From positions 41,492,252 to 41,556,251 of the forward strand of contig OX328096.1 in the NCBI GenBank assembly GCA_946811185.2: DNA of 64,000 nt. The letters are read 5' to 3'. This stretch comes from Hippopus hippopus. Lineage: Eukaryota; Mollusca; Bivalvia; Cardiida; Cardiidae. Made by a program: the position numbers and the translations under genes. This document shows positions 31,321-45,600 of the stretch, one piece after another. How positions within the stretch are numbered: the first letter of the stretch is position 1; each line of letters opens with the position of its first letter. Under the pieces are notes generated by a model, which saw nothing but the letters and a program-made list of their open reading frames with translations, was not told the origin of the DNA and searched no databases.

Positions 31321-31467
31321 ATATGACTTTATTTTGCCACTTTTTTTCTGGACGTGCGGCTCTCGACAGATATTGAGTAGAAATGGGGAGCCGCTTCCCT
31401 AACTTCTTAAAATTTCAACCAAGATATTGCGTTTTTTCCTGGAAGGCCGCAGTCGATCATACAAACC
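31321..31467 (+). promoter_or_regulatory. PGAP1 5' leader / proximal promoter region
   Basis: Repeat-free, CG-containing sequence (GGACGTGCGG, AGCCGCTTCC) directly upstream of the PGAP1 ATG. No clear TATA box. Role inferred from position. Confidence 0.3.
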
Positions 31468-31602
31468 ATGGCATCTGTAATTCCCGTCATTTTCGCGGTG
31501 ATTATCGTTGCAGCTGTTGTTATAGGAGTACTGGATGTTATAGTAACAAAAGGAGAAAATAAATGCGAGATGACATATATGTTTGAGAGACCAGAATATG
31601 TG
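31468..31602 (+). CDS. PGAP1: PGAP1 exon 1: start and signal anchor
   Basis: 45 codons, phase 0 at a GTAATG donor. MASVIPVIFAVIIVAAVVIG is the membrane anchor, followed by ENKCEMTYMFERPEY, conserved at this place in PGAP1. Confidence 0.92.
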
Positions 31603-33589
31603 GTAATGACGAAAGACCGTTTCGTACCATTTTGTTTTGTACACTGTTTCGGATGAATGTCAGACGTTTCACTACTAAGACGTTTCATACTTAAGACGTT
31701 TCACTATTTAGACGGTTTACAGTCAAAACGTCCCACTGTCAAAATGTCCCACTTTTGGTTAAAACGTCCCCCTAATTTGGTTAAAAAGTCCCACTGTTCC
31801 AAAAAAATGGTCAAAACGACCCACTTCGAAATTTTTAGTTCTTATCAACAATTGATAGATGTTGTAGCGGTTGATAAATTAAATCAATTTTGGCATGAAT
31901 TATAAAGAATACAATTATTTCTTAACAGGTTTTGTTGATTTTAATTGCAAGTGTGATAAATCGGGTACAGGTGCAAAGGAAAATTCGTTAATTGGTCAGC
32001 ATATAATGATGGAATAATATCAATCAACTAGTTTTGGAATTGTTCCTTTTTGCCGATAAAGCAGAATTTCGAACACAAGTTTATTCCTAACATTTGAATA
32101 ATTACCACCGTTCGTTCAGCTGTACCCAATCTTGAAATTGTACAAGAGGAGTGTATAGGACTTTTTATTAGTATTTATCATGTAGTTTATCAAGTATCTT
32201 TTTTTTTACAAATAATGATGAAAACTCAGTAGTATATATTTTAAATGAAAAGAACAAACAAAGCTGTGCATTAAAAATAAGTTTGTTGAATTTTACAATT
32301 TGTGATATATTGCGTGAAGTTTATTCACAGATTGAGATGTAATATCTGTACGTTGTGTGTAAGAAAGAAGACGCAGCATGCTCTCTGGTGTTTTTGCAAT
32401 CGATGTGTAAATGCAATATTATTATATTATTATTGCTTTGAGTAAGAAATTTAAGATAGACAGATTTTATTTATGAATTATGCAGATGCTTTTGGCACCA
32501 CACAGATTCATATTAACAAATTAACAGGTCATCTTAGATAAAAATCACATGTACTGACCCTTAACCTCACGATCCCCAGTTTTAATAACTATGGAAGAGA
32601 CGGCCTTTGAAAACATTGTTAGACAATGAGAAAAATCTGGTAACCAGCCTTTGCTTCTTTTTTCCCCACATTGTTTTTACCATATCAAAGACAAAAAAAA
32701 AATCATCATTTGAGCAAATGTAGTTGGTCGTGTATGTAGACCTACAAATGCTTTCAGTTGGTTTAGGCCAAAATTTTGTCGTTTTGTAAAGAGCTAATTC
32801 TAATAATCAAATGCAATACCACAAGGGGGGAAAAAAGATGGTAAAAAAGCACGAAGTTTTTAGTTGCAGTAACTATCGTATACGTTTTCCTTGCACTTGG
32901 CAAATTTTAGATTTGCTGCAGTATTGATCGAACGGTCAATTAACTTTTTCAGAAGTAACTCTTTCGGTCAGCCATATTACTATTAAGCGTTACAAATTTC
33001 GTTTTAATGCCTAACCCTTTACCTAGCCTGGGTTACAGTCAGAATTTTTTTTTCTTGTCTCCTTTTTATATTCAAACTTTTTATTTAGAAATAATGCCCA
33101 TTTTTGACAAAGTAATGTCAGAATATGAAAAAGGAAAAAAAATATCAAACTGAACCCACGTTACCCTTTACCAAACAATCCCATGTTTTAACGACACTGA
33201 TGAAATGGACTTTTGAGACCATTGTGTGAGAATTAGGAAAAGCCGGTAACAAACGATCTCCCTCTCCTGTAATGCTTTCTTAGACCACATTCACCATTAG
33301 AGCAAAGCTGTGGTAAATTTGTTTGCAGAGCTCTGCTTTGTATTTATGTCCGATTAACCCATTTAGGTACAAGTACATGGTCAACTAATGCTCCTTGAAA
33401 TGGGCAGTCTCTCAGATCATTGCTGGAAAAGGGGCTGTAGCCTATGATAAGTAATTGCTGTCTTCTCCTGTATGTTTTTCAAATAGTTTATTTCCTTCAT
33501 AATCAACAAGTCCTTGTGTAATTTTAATAAACTAATATCTGAACAAATGCTAGTTTACGATCCACATTTATACGACCGAAATACGATTT

Positions 33590-33631
<42 letters not shown>

Positions 33632-36600
33632 TTTGGGTGGGGTGTCTTTTTACCAGAATACGAAATGTAAGACTAGTCCATTTTGGAAACATTTGTGGAC
33701 GAAAAATCAAACAGGGGTGGGGGGGTGTGTCTCAGACACTGCAAAAAAAAAATTCTTGTTATCAACACTTTTATCAGTATCCACAATACTTTCATGGGAA
33801 GGTGCACTAGCTGCCGCGACATAATTGAAATAGTGTTAAACACGGCGTTAATAGTGTTAAACACGGCATTAAACACCATACTTTTTTAATTAAATTTCAA
33901 TGGCGGGTAGTGTGGGTTGAGATCGGCATGCTATGGTGTGGAGTCAAAGTTTAATGAACACTTACGGCAAGACATTTTGTATGGTTTATCGTATATATGC
34001 TATAGGTTATAGACATGTTGGTGAGAGAGAAAGAAAGAGAGAGAGAGTTCCCTTGGCTTTGTTTCATCTCCTTTTTCACCGGAATGTGTTCTATACTTTC
34101 TTACTCGGATCCTATTATCTGTCCAACCACATTGTATTTATCATCTGCATGTGTTTTTTACCCTTTACCAACCCTACTTTTAAAGAAGGAGATATCCCGG
34201 TTACCAGCGTGTTCTCCTTATCACACACTGCTTTTACACTCTAACAATCTCAATTTAACTAAACCGAAGATAGTTTAAAACATATTGGCACCGGAGATAT
34301 TGCCAGATACCTATTCATTCTCCATTTCCCGCAGTTTAAAGCGAATTTGACTTACAGAACAGAGCTCTATTTTAAATTGTCTTTAATCGTGGAAGAGTCC
34401 ATTTTTTGTGTTAAAGTGATGGGTTTTGTCTAGGACTGTCCTTCAATGCAGGAAAAAAAAAGACGAAAAAATTAATACAAATCCACTAACATACATGTTT
34501 TTATTTAACAGTGATTGCTCTTTACCTTATTTGCCCCCGACAGAAAAACATACAGGTTCTCGCAAAACACTGTTCGAAAAGATTAAAATGCTGATTACTC
34601 CCTTTGTCCTTTTCTTACAGTGTTATGAAAATGTTTCGTTCTCTTGGTCGTTAAGACTTCGAATTGTTTAGATAAGAAAACTGTACACACAAATAAATCA
34701 GAACACTGTAGACAGGGAGGCGTTAAATAGCCAATCTAGGAGGCATTTGAGCGTGTCGAATAAACATTCATGTAGGGAGACAATATGGGCCTTAACCCTT
34801 AGTCTAAATTATTTAAAATCTTGATTCTGCTTAGCTTACATTAAACAACCTTGATTGCAATTAGCTAAAATCATAAAAAAGGATCCATACACACATGAGG
34901 GTAGTCTGGTACTGAAGTACACAGTGACGATATCAAATAATGATTTAAGTCGTATTAATTAAGCTGAATGTCATAAAAAATTATCGAAAAATAATGTTGG
35001 GCCTCTTAAAAACTATAAGTTCGACAGGATATGGGTTAAAATTCAATGACTTGTAACAATAAATGACAACATCATAATGTTAAACATCAAATGTGAACGT
35101 TTTCTGAAATAATCAAACAAGAACAAAATAATAACTTTAATAAAATATACGGGGGCGTTTAAAGGGGACGTTTTAGGGGGACGTTTTAACCAATTTGGAA
35201 TGGAAATGGGGACGTTTTAACCAAAAGTGGGACGTTTTGACTAGGGGACATTTTGACTGTGGGACGTTTTAACCGGATACCATTTAGACATTTCCTACCA
35301 AGACTTTTCACTACCTTTTTTCATTTGTTGAGACTTTTCACTACCTTTTTTTATATGCAGGTATTTTATTCTGTTTCCACTTAATTTTTTTTTTTTCTAT
35401 TTGTAATTATAAAAACAGCTTATTTATGAAACTTATTTATTTTTACTTTGATTGTTTTGTTATTGGGTGTTTTATGTGAATTTGATGTGTATGTAGTCAT
35501 TCAAAATTGGGATGGAAGGTAGATGAATAGGCTGAGATATTGGGTGGACCATATATTTTTTCTTTTAGTGAGTTATTATATTAAGCCATTATGGAAAAAA
35601 GCTGGTGTTAAGTATTTTCTTCTTTTCACACATTGTTTTCTTAACCCATTCCCAAGCGACAATATTTTAGATTGGTCCAAATCAAAAGAGGTTGCAGATG
35701 GCAATTCGAAGTGAGTTAAGTTTGAAAAAATAGGTATCCCTTTGGATAGAAAATATTGTTGTGAAAGAAGAAATTGCTTGTTACAAGCAATTTCTTCTTT
35801 TCCCACAATGTTTTCCTCAATATAATATCTCAGGGTCTTGAAAACCAGTGATCTTTTTGGAAAGGGTTAAGCTATCTTTCTCAGGGTTATAAAAGGTTTT
35901 TATAAGGGTGGAAGGGGGTTGGCTTATATTTTGAATGCCAGCTTATCATCTATATTTGTCAATGTTATTTTTCGAGTTTTGGTATAAGATTAAAAGAACA
36001 TGTTGCTCCCAAGTCACACACTTTTAAAGGAAAAATTATATTACTCAATAAAGTTGTTTGTAACAGGGCTTTTCAACAAGTAATAAGTTTGTTGAAAATC
36101 GTATACATCAAAGGATCTTAATTGTAATTCATTATTGAGTGGTCTGTGTGATGTGTTTTAATTGAGATGATCAGTTGCAATGATGTAAAATTATCTTTGT
36201 GTGTGATACCCATAGCTTTCTTTAATCATACACCTGGAAATAAATTAACTTTAAAATTAGATTTTAAGTATTTCAATATGACAAATTCTTCCATTTATTC
36301 ATTATTAATATTTATATTCATAAAATAATAGAAAAAATACAGAAGAAATAAACAAATATATGCATATATAATATTGATTTATACAAGACGTTTCACTACC
36401 TAAAGGTAGTGAAAAGTCTTGGTAGGAAACGTCTTGGTAGGAAACTTCTAAGTAGTGAAATGTCTGCTACCCGTTTCGGATTACCATGGAATATTTATAA
36501 AGAATATAGTTTAGAGTTATTTCCTATGAGTGGTTGATACTGAAAGGTTGTGTGCCTTGCCATAACAGCACAGCTTGACTTAAATGAACTTAGATTTGAA

Positions 36601-39600
36601 GTTGTTCATGGTTGCATTCTGGATACTAGTTAATTGCATTCACTTCTCTTAAATGCCAGATGGTTTTCTGACACTGTCAGTTGAAGCCAACATTTACATC
36701 AAATGCAAAAAGCATGCCAATGAAAGTGAGGCTGGGAAAATGACGCTAAAAGGGTGCTTGAAATGAACATTGTTGATATTACAAAACTACACTTTATTTT
36801 GTCATGGTCGTGAAAGAAATATTTTAAATTTATTTATATTTCAGCTAGCTTTTGTGTATTTTTACAAATGCAGTAAATGGATTCAGTTAAACTTTGTGGT
36901 ACAGATCAATCGATCGGATTGATAATGTTTGTCTTGCCTCACTGAAGATATTTGCATATTTTTTGTCAACCATATTTTTTAGCTGGCTTCAATATATAAC
37001 AACAGCTATTTCAACCCAAACTTGATTGATCTTTATATTTTGAATGATATTATTACGCAGAAAATTTATTTTTTCAACAATCCTACCTCAACCCATAATT
37101 AAGTTTCTGGATCAAGTCCAACACTAGCTGCTAGGAAAATTTTGGGCAGTCTTCTAGACTTGTGATATTAATGGTTAGTTTAAACATGGTTCATTGCCAT
37201 AATTTACATAGACTACCTTATTATATGGTTCATAATTATAAACAGGAAAGGTGGCGAATGGGTTGAGCCAAAATTCAAAAACTTAGTCATGGCTTTTCCC
37301 ATTAGTCATTGAATGACTAAGTAAATTAAGTTAAAATGTATTTTCTTTCAGAAAATACCTATGGCAAGATTGGTGAACAAGAAGTTTCCTAATTATGGAT
37401 TATATGTCTATGGGGAAGGGTACGTACCTCATTTTCTCCTGTTGTCGACCTTTTTTTTTCTCAACAGACTACATTTGAAAACATTGGGACTATAAAATAA
37501 AACATTGCTTGTTTCCCTTTGTGTTTTCAAAAGTATTCTGCTATAAAACAAATACAAATTATTATCAGGTAGTTATGGGTAAACTAAAATTTACAAGTGT
37601 GTCCTGTAAATCACTTATAACTGTTTAATGACATTTTATGCTTGTGTAAGAGTATAAAATTTATACAAAAAAGTTTGATATAACTTTTGATTTTAGAACT
37701 TCAGTTCTTCATTGTAAATGCAATCAATTGTTTGGATTTTTACTGAACAATTAGCCAAGCCCCGGTAGCACAGTTGGTAGCATACAGGACTTGAGAGCAG
37801 GATGTCGAGGGTTCGATCCCCAGCTCTGTCAATTTCTTTCCGAGGATTGATGATAGTCATTGTGACAGGATTCATTCCTCCCCGATATAACTGAAATAAT
37901 GTTGAGAAACAGCATTAAACACCAAGCAATCAATCAAAACTGAACAATTAGTCAACTACTCAAGCCAAGGTTGAGTAGGGACAGAGCTTTCTCCTGGCTG
38001 GCAATGGGTTACTTTGATTAATTACAGGGTAGGAAACAGACAGAAATCATTATAAGTAATACAGAATATGTCTGATATTGATTAAAAATTTGTAAATTTG
38101 TTTCACAAAAATACTGTTTCTTCAGTCTCAATTTTGTTCACTTATCTATTTGGTACTTTATTCTTTACCAGACAACAAAAGTTTAGACTTGTCCAAACTG
38201 AAAGCATTTGCAAACATCAAATTAGATGTGACTCAAGAATAAAATTTATTATTTGAAGGGTAGAAAACATTGTAGGAAAGGAGAAAATGCTGGTTACCAG
38301 CATTTTCTCCATTTTCCCACAATGTTATCAAAAGCCTTCTCCTTCAGGGTTGTTAAAACTCGGAATTATGTGTTACAGGGTTAAATGGCCTTAGACATTT
38401 TGAATACATAACAAAAAAGCCTTCCAGAGCAGTGTGACAGTAAACACAGAGGAATTTCCTCCCACATGGGCAAATTAGATTTCAAATTTTGTGAGGTTTT
38501 TTAATTTTTCTATACCACAATTATATTTTGTCTGTCTTGTTGGTTCTTTTTATTCATGTGCAACAAGAAAGAGTCACAGAGGTTATAATATAATAATGTT
38601 ATGATGAGATTGAAATGGAGGAATAAGTCCATCTTAGATTTAACCTGAGTAGTCCCAATCACAACAGTAAATTTTTGACAGATAATGAAGATCAAGATTA
38701 GAATGTATAATAAAAGTGCACAGTCTGATCTTGGATCTACACTGTCTCCTGTGCTGAGATGTTTAAGCCAAAAACAATCTTGAGGTATATGGATATTTTA
38801 TCCAGATTTAAATTGTTGTTCATTTTGTTTATACACTGTATGGGGCTGTAATAGTTAAGACCTACACGTATCATGTCATATTTCAGGCACTATGCAAGGA
38901 TGCTGTCGTAAGTACTCATTCCTGATTATAAATATTTCTTAACTGACTATGCAAATATATTTTAAAGAGTACAAAGTACCTGTAATGCTGCCACAACTGA
39001 TCTGGTATATTTCGTAGTTTGCTGTACATCCTTATGGATTTGCAATTCTTTCTGAAGGTGACAGGTATTGTCCCTTTAGGCATCTTTTGCCACAGCCAAG
39101 CCCTGGTAGTGCATTTCATAGTGTACAGAAATTCACCATAAACCTTAAGAATAGTATTCTATGGCATTCAGGAAGTGGGTAGATCATTGTAAAAAGTGTG
39201 AGGAGACAGATGAGGCATACTTTGTAGGGCTCTAATAAACAAAAATTTTAATATCGCAGACACAATGGGAAAAACTGTCCTACTCTACAAACATAAACAA
39301 TTGCTCTCATATTAGAATTGTTCCATGTTGAAATAATCAAGATTTTCTTATGTATGACAGTGATATGAAGCCTGATGGAATACCAGTATTGTTCATACCT
39401 GGAAATGGTGGTAGCTATAAGCAAGGTAAGACCATCAGCTGTTTTTATGGTGAACATAGATGTATGGCTACAAATCTCCAATGGAACTCTTGTATTAAAA
39501 AAAAAAAATTACAGGGGTCTACTTTGATTCAATGGAAACCTTTATCACACAATCCCACGATTAAATGAACCTGATGGAGAAGGATTTTGAAAACATTGTG

Positions 39601-42600
39601 GGAAAAGGAAAAAATGCTAGTTAGCAGCATTTTTCACCTTTTTAGAAAATGTTTTCACAGACAAATCCCAACATTTAAGTGACATTTGTCTTCTACAAAT
39701 GCTTTCCACATGGATTAAGGCATAGGATTTGTAAATCAAGAAGTTCTGGGTAGATCCTTGGCACTGGAACTGGAACTGTCATTGGAGAAAGCATTTTATA
39801 TCCCAAGTCCAGTTTTAATCAAAACAAGGAAATACAAAAATAAATGAAATGTGGTCATGATATAACTGGAGTACTGTTTGAAGCAGGGTAGAATATCAAC
39901 CTAATTCTAACAAAACCTTTTGATGGAGAATAGAGTACAACTAAGAAAAAGATTTGTTTTTCATTTAGCACCAGACTTTGATTTACTGTAAATTGCTCAC
40001 CTTTTACAAGATATACAGACTAGAGAATTTTTTTGGGTTTCAAGGAGTAATGTCTCTGTCATTCTTCACTAAAATCTATGTTGTGGGTACCATCTAGAAT
40101 TGTCTCAGTGAGACATTTTCAGTGGATACAATTCTAGTGGGTACAAGGAGCATCGCTTTGGATGGAGAAATGACCGCTTCTAGTAGACATATTCCTACCT
40201 GGTATCAATTACACAATTGAATTTATGCAACATGTTGTTTTTTTGTTTTTGCAGTTAGATCAATGGGATCTGTCACATTTCGTAGAGCCATAGACAAGGT
40301 AAAGAGATATCACTTCAACTTTTTTGCTGTTGATCTGCATGAAGAGCTGTCAGCATTCCATGGGGCTTTGATGCAAAAGCAAACAGGTAGGCACAATTAA
40401 GTCAATACTTAACTCTTTACCAACCAACAAATTTTAGACTGGTCCAAATTGAAAGCATTTGCAGACAATAAGTTGTGGGAAAAGGAGAAAATGCTGGTTA
40501 TCAGCATTTTTTCCTTTTTCTAAATGTTTTCAAAAGGCTTTTTCGTCAAAGTCATTAAAATTTGGTATTATGTGGTAAAAGGTTAACAACATATATGTTT
40601 CACATTGCTGCCCTAGTTTGATTTAGAAAAAAAAATATGATAATAGCTTGTGACAATCGTTTGTTCTTTTTCCTGTGATGATTAGCACATAACTCCTTCT
40701 CCCACAATATTTTCTGTGCTGTTGAAAAATTGGTATCCTTTCATACTGTTGTTTGATATCTGTTCCTTGTGATATTGGTTTGTAGGTCTAGAATTTTCTG
40801 ATAGAGAGAATTACTATAAATACAATAAACTTAGAGTTTACTCAGTAGATTATGGGTCGTTAAAAGTTGAAATTGTGTAGTAGAAGATTTAGGTTTAGTT
40901 AATGAATACATTTGTAAACGTTGGGGCTAGAGGAGAAATATTGTGCTCAGTTTCTTCTGTTTTTTATAACATTTTTAAAAGTGGTTTGCAGCCAGACCAC
41001 AAGAGTTACTTGCAAAAGGTAACTAGTTAAAAAGACATTGAGGTAATATATTCAAAGAGTATCATTCAAAGATTTAACATTTTTGCTTGTTACAGAGTTT
41101 GTTCATCAGGCTATAAAGAAGATATTTTCCCTATATAAAACTGCAGAGGTCAAACCAAAGACAGTTGTTTTGTTGGGCCATTCTATGGTAAGATTATATG
41201 GATTAGTTTGTATAGTTATGATAAGGTCTTGAATATTTTGAAACAAAATACTTACTGCTACAGGCATGTTGAAGCAAGAAAATTGAAATGTAAAAAAGTA
41301 CATGTATGTGGGAGACAGAAATGAAAAGGGGGGATGTTTCTATGTGGCTCAATGGCTAAGTGTGTTTTTAATTAGGATGTCCCAGGGCAAGGCACCTCAG
41401 AGCCCCAGTTCAGTACTGCTGAAACCCAGGAAACACACAAATAAGTGAGTGGTGGCTGTGATAGGACTTAATGAAAGTAGCTGAAAACACCAACTGAGGA
41501 GCTGGGCATGAATACTTGTTAGGTTTTAAGGAAATAACTACCGGTATGTAAAGTGATTGAGACTTTGTTTGCATTACCAGTGTTGAAAACAAAGATTTAA
41601 CAAAACTAGTAGGAAGTTATGATGGACATAAAGTAGAGTATTCATAATTTTGTACATCGGTTTGTTATTTCAGGGAGGTATGATAGCTAGAGGATTGTTC
41701 ACTCTACCTGACTTTGATCCCAGACTGGTGAACACAATCTTTATGCAGGCTACGCCAAATCAGTACCCAGGTAATTACTACTATTTTAATTGTTCTTCTT
41801 AACCCTCTACCAAACAATTCTGAGTTTTAACACGAAGGAGGAAGGCTTTTAAAAATCATTGTAGGTAAAGAAGAAAATGCTGGTAGCCAGCATTTTCTCC
41901 TTTTCCCACAGTGTTTTCAAAAGCCCTCCGCCTATCTTTTTAAAGCCCTCTTCCTATTCTTTTAAAGACAGACCTCATCAGTTTAGCCACATCTAATTTG
42001 CCGTTTTCGAATTTGGATGAGGCTTTATTTTGTTATTTGTTTGCGAGTTAAAGTAGCATTAGGAAGCTGTGGACATCCTAAGCTGCCATTGCAGAGCGTG
42101 TAGCTCAAGATTAGACTGTACAAAAAAGAATGTTCCATCTATCTTATCATTGGTCCACAATGTTCATTTTTTTTTGAGATAACACAGTCAAAAGAGCCTT
42201 GAGATTGCAGCCATTGGGCTTCTTCTGATGACTAGGAATATCTCAAGATTTTTTTTTAAAGGGGCGATAAACCAGATGTTGTTTAACAAGTTTTTAGAAA
42301 ATCTTAACAAAGATGGCTAACTTGAATCTTAACATCCCTTTTGAGGCATTTTTTTTTTTTTTCTCAGCATATTTGTTTTTGCCCCTCCTAAGGATAAACA
42401 GAAATGTCCTATGAATTTTCCTTACAAAATGTCAAAACCTCCCCCCTTCCCCCCCAATATTTTTGTCAAAATCTAGTTTGATGCCCCTTTTATCACGATT
42501 TAAGATATTCGAAAGTCTTTTGAAATATATGTCAACAACATTCATTCATTCATGGTGAAACATATATTACAATGTTTTGAAACATTTTGCCAATAGGCTT

Positions 42601-45600
42601 AGTATTAGAAAAGAACCAAATTAGCTTAGATTTGGTTCTTATCAATTTCATTAATATTTTTGTTACTGTATTATTTCATGACTAAAATATATGTTTAAAC
42701 TTAGTCAATGCTAATGAAATTGAATGAATTTCAGTTTTTCTCTTGAAAATTTCAAAAGTTTAATAAGTCTGTAGGCCAAAGATGATTATGTACAGCATTT
42801 AACACTTTGTACCAAACAATCCAAAGTTTGATGACCCAGAATAACAAGGTTGTTGAATATATTGTGGGAAAAGGAGAAAATGCTGCAAAACTAGTTACTT
42901 CTTCTTTTCCCGACGATGATTTCTACCCTATCAGAGACAAATTCCTTTTTATTAGCCAAGTGAATTTGGCATCATGACACAAGTCTGATATTTTGTCGCC
43001 TTGTTCAGGTACTAAAAGTTAATCTGTCATGAAGATTTTCTTTTTCCCCCAGTCCTTACACTTGATCCAGAATTGGCAGAGTTTCACAGACAGACTAATG
43101 AATACTGGAAACTGTATGGTAATTCCACCTTAAAACATATCACACTTGTGTCAAGTGGAGGTGCAGATAAGGATATACAAGTTAGAGGTGGTCTCACACC
43201 TTTAGATGGGGTAAGTCTTAGCGTTGTTCTCAACCTTGATGAGTGTTCAACCCTGATGTGCTGTACCTAGCTCCAAGTGCCTTTGCAAATATTTGTTACA
43301 TATTTTTGCAAAAATGACCTTGAAATAGTGATATTTTGGCTGTTCTTCCTAATTTGAAAGGTCCATTTCTCTTATTCACCACTGTAAAGGTGAAACACTG
43401 AAAGTATTGGCTAGAAGGAACATGTATCAGGAAAACAGAGTAGGACCAGTTCAGATATTCCTGTAAAGAAAAATTCCTATTCACATGAACATAAAGTATG
43501 CATGTTCATTGATCTTTCTATAAGTACATAATAACTTTGTACCAAACTAGTAAATCTTCCTGGACTTTTCGAACTTGAAAGCATTCATAGGTGACAAATT
43601 GAAAATGATTAAAATGATTGAATTTGTCTTAGAAAAAGGAGAAAATCCTGGTTATCAGCATTTTCTCCTTTTTCATTGTTGTTAAAGAGGCTTTTTGTGG
43701 GGTATGTTAAGACAAGGCATTGTACATTTAACAGTTACAGAAATCTGAATGTACCTCAGATTCAAGTAAAATGTTTGTCCTACTTGTACATGTGTAATGA
43801 ATTTATCCAATATTTGCTATACTTTGTTTTGCCATTGAAGCAATGTTTTGAGGCTCATTTGGCCAAAGCGGCTTTTCCACAAACTAGGGGACCAAAGGTT
43901 TGTATCGAAGAGATTTAAATCTGAAAATAAAGCCTCCACTCTCTGTAAGTCTATTGTTTTTCTATAGATGCTTCGAGTAATAGGTAAAACATTGCTTGTT
44001 AGCTGGGCTATGTTTAAAGAAAACGACGAGTTACTGTCATAGCCCTAGCATTGTCATCTGCTTTGTCATGCAAAAACATTGACATTTTCTAATATCTGTT
44101 ATTATTAAACATACTTACTTCAAACTTTTATAAGTTGTTAACTATCAAAAATGGAAACCATACAAGTGGGGCTGGCAACCATCATAATATTTTTGACACA
44201 GTTATGCCCCTTTTTTGACTTAGAATTTTCACTGAAAATCAAGCACTTGCATCCAAGTTTTGGCACCCGCATGTTGTGCTCTTGTAAATGTGTATAATGT
44301 GCAACTGTCAAGTATTGTGCATTTTAGATTGTGGACGAAGACCATGCCATAAGTGCAACAGTAAGTATCAGACATAAATTTTGTTTTATTAATTTATAGC
44401 ACAATAAGGCCAATGGTAGATGTTTTTATTGACAGATTAGTTTAAAGTCAGACTGCAGAGTAGGGTACATTGCAGTTTCCAATGTTTCATTACATATTCT
44501 GATCAATATAGCTTTTGCACTACCTTGGTCCCTCCTATGAACTGTAAATGTCTGGGTCGTTTTTGAGATGGCTAACAGCAGTTAGCTTTTCTTCACACTA
44601 AAGTATAATTGAGCAATGCCCAGGGGGGCTTAATGCATCTCCGCGATCCATTGTAGTAAGCAAGTCATCACATAAATTTGACCCATGAAATTGATTTTGT
44701 CCAACAACCGACTGAATCCTGAGGTAGAATGGTGCTTTTACTTGCAGAAAATTTAACAATAGCAAAAAAGTTTCAGCCCAGCTCAGCCTGCGCAGGCTGA
44801 CCTGGGTCAATAATTTTGGCTGATGCTAATTGCTTCCCTTTTCACAGAGCATGGCTCATATTGTTATCTATATTTCAGTCACATTTCATTTCTTGTCTTG
44901 CAAAGGCTTTTAGTATGGACATATCTAAAATTTGTTACCTGGTAAAGAGTTAAGAGTTTAAACACACCACAAACTTTTTTAGATCTCACCTGGAGAGGAG
45001 AATATTTCCCACTTTCTTTTTTACATATCATTCAAAATGCCTGCAAATTTTACGCAATTGTGTCACTTGGCACAGTGTTTAGAATATCGATTAACCTGCT
45101 ACCAAATAATCCCTTTTGTTAGTGACTCTTGAGTTAGTGACTCTGTTTAGAAGGTTTTTGAAAACATCATCAGAAAAGGAGAAAATGCTGGTAACCAGCA
45201 TTTTCTCCTATTCTCACAATGTTTCTACCCTGTCAAAGGTAAAGTTCATCATTCGTGTCATATGATCTTGGAATGCTTTCATTACAGTCAAGTCTGAAAT
45301 TTTTGTTGTCTTGTATGAGAGCTTGCACAGTAACTTATTTCCTTTGGCTGTCACCATATACATGTTTTTTTCAAGCCAACTCAAGGTAGCAGAAATTAAA
45401 CATGCAGATTATAATGTTGATTTTGCCTTTCAACAACATACAGCATCAAAAAATGGATGAGTTCTGATTCTAGGGTTATGTATAAAACACCAGTGTAGTC
45501 AATCCCACTATAAAACAGCAATAGTTGTCTTGTTAAAATTGTTTTTAGGAAATGTCCGTCAAGTAGGACTTCTCAATACTGATAAATGTCAGATTAAATC

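Larger units (their letters stand above)
31655..36472. mobile_element. Foldback/Mutator-like element, 4.8 kb, 9 bp target duplication
   Basis: Fills most of PGAP1 intron 1. GTTTCGGAT occurs exactly at 31646-31654 and 36473-36481, outside inverted termini that share CAGAC(G/A)TTTCACTACT and continue as iterated words: AGACGTTTCACTA at the outside, then TCAAAACGTCCCAC and GGTTAAAACGTCCCC (left 31715-31790; right, inverted, 35145-35277). A 9 bp duplication and terminal repeats built of short iterated motifs are features of Foldback and Mutator-like elements. The interior holds no recognisable transposase, several TTAA-MITE remnants and a TG microsatellite. Confidence 0.8.

Noticed and set aside
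33597..33824. Open frame starting MCVCVCVCV
   Set aside because: Translation of the TG microsatellite.
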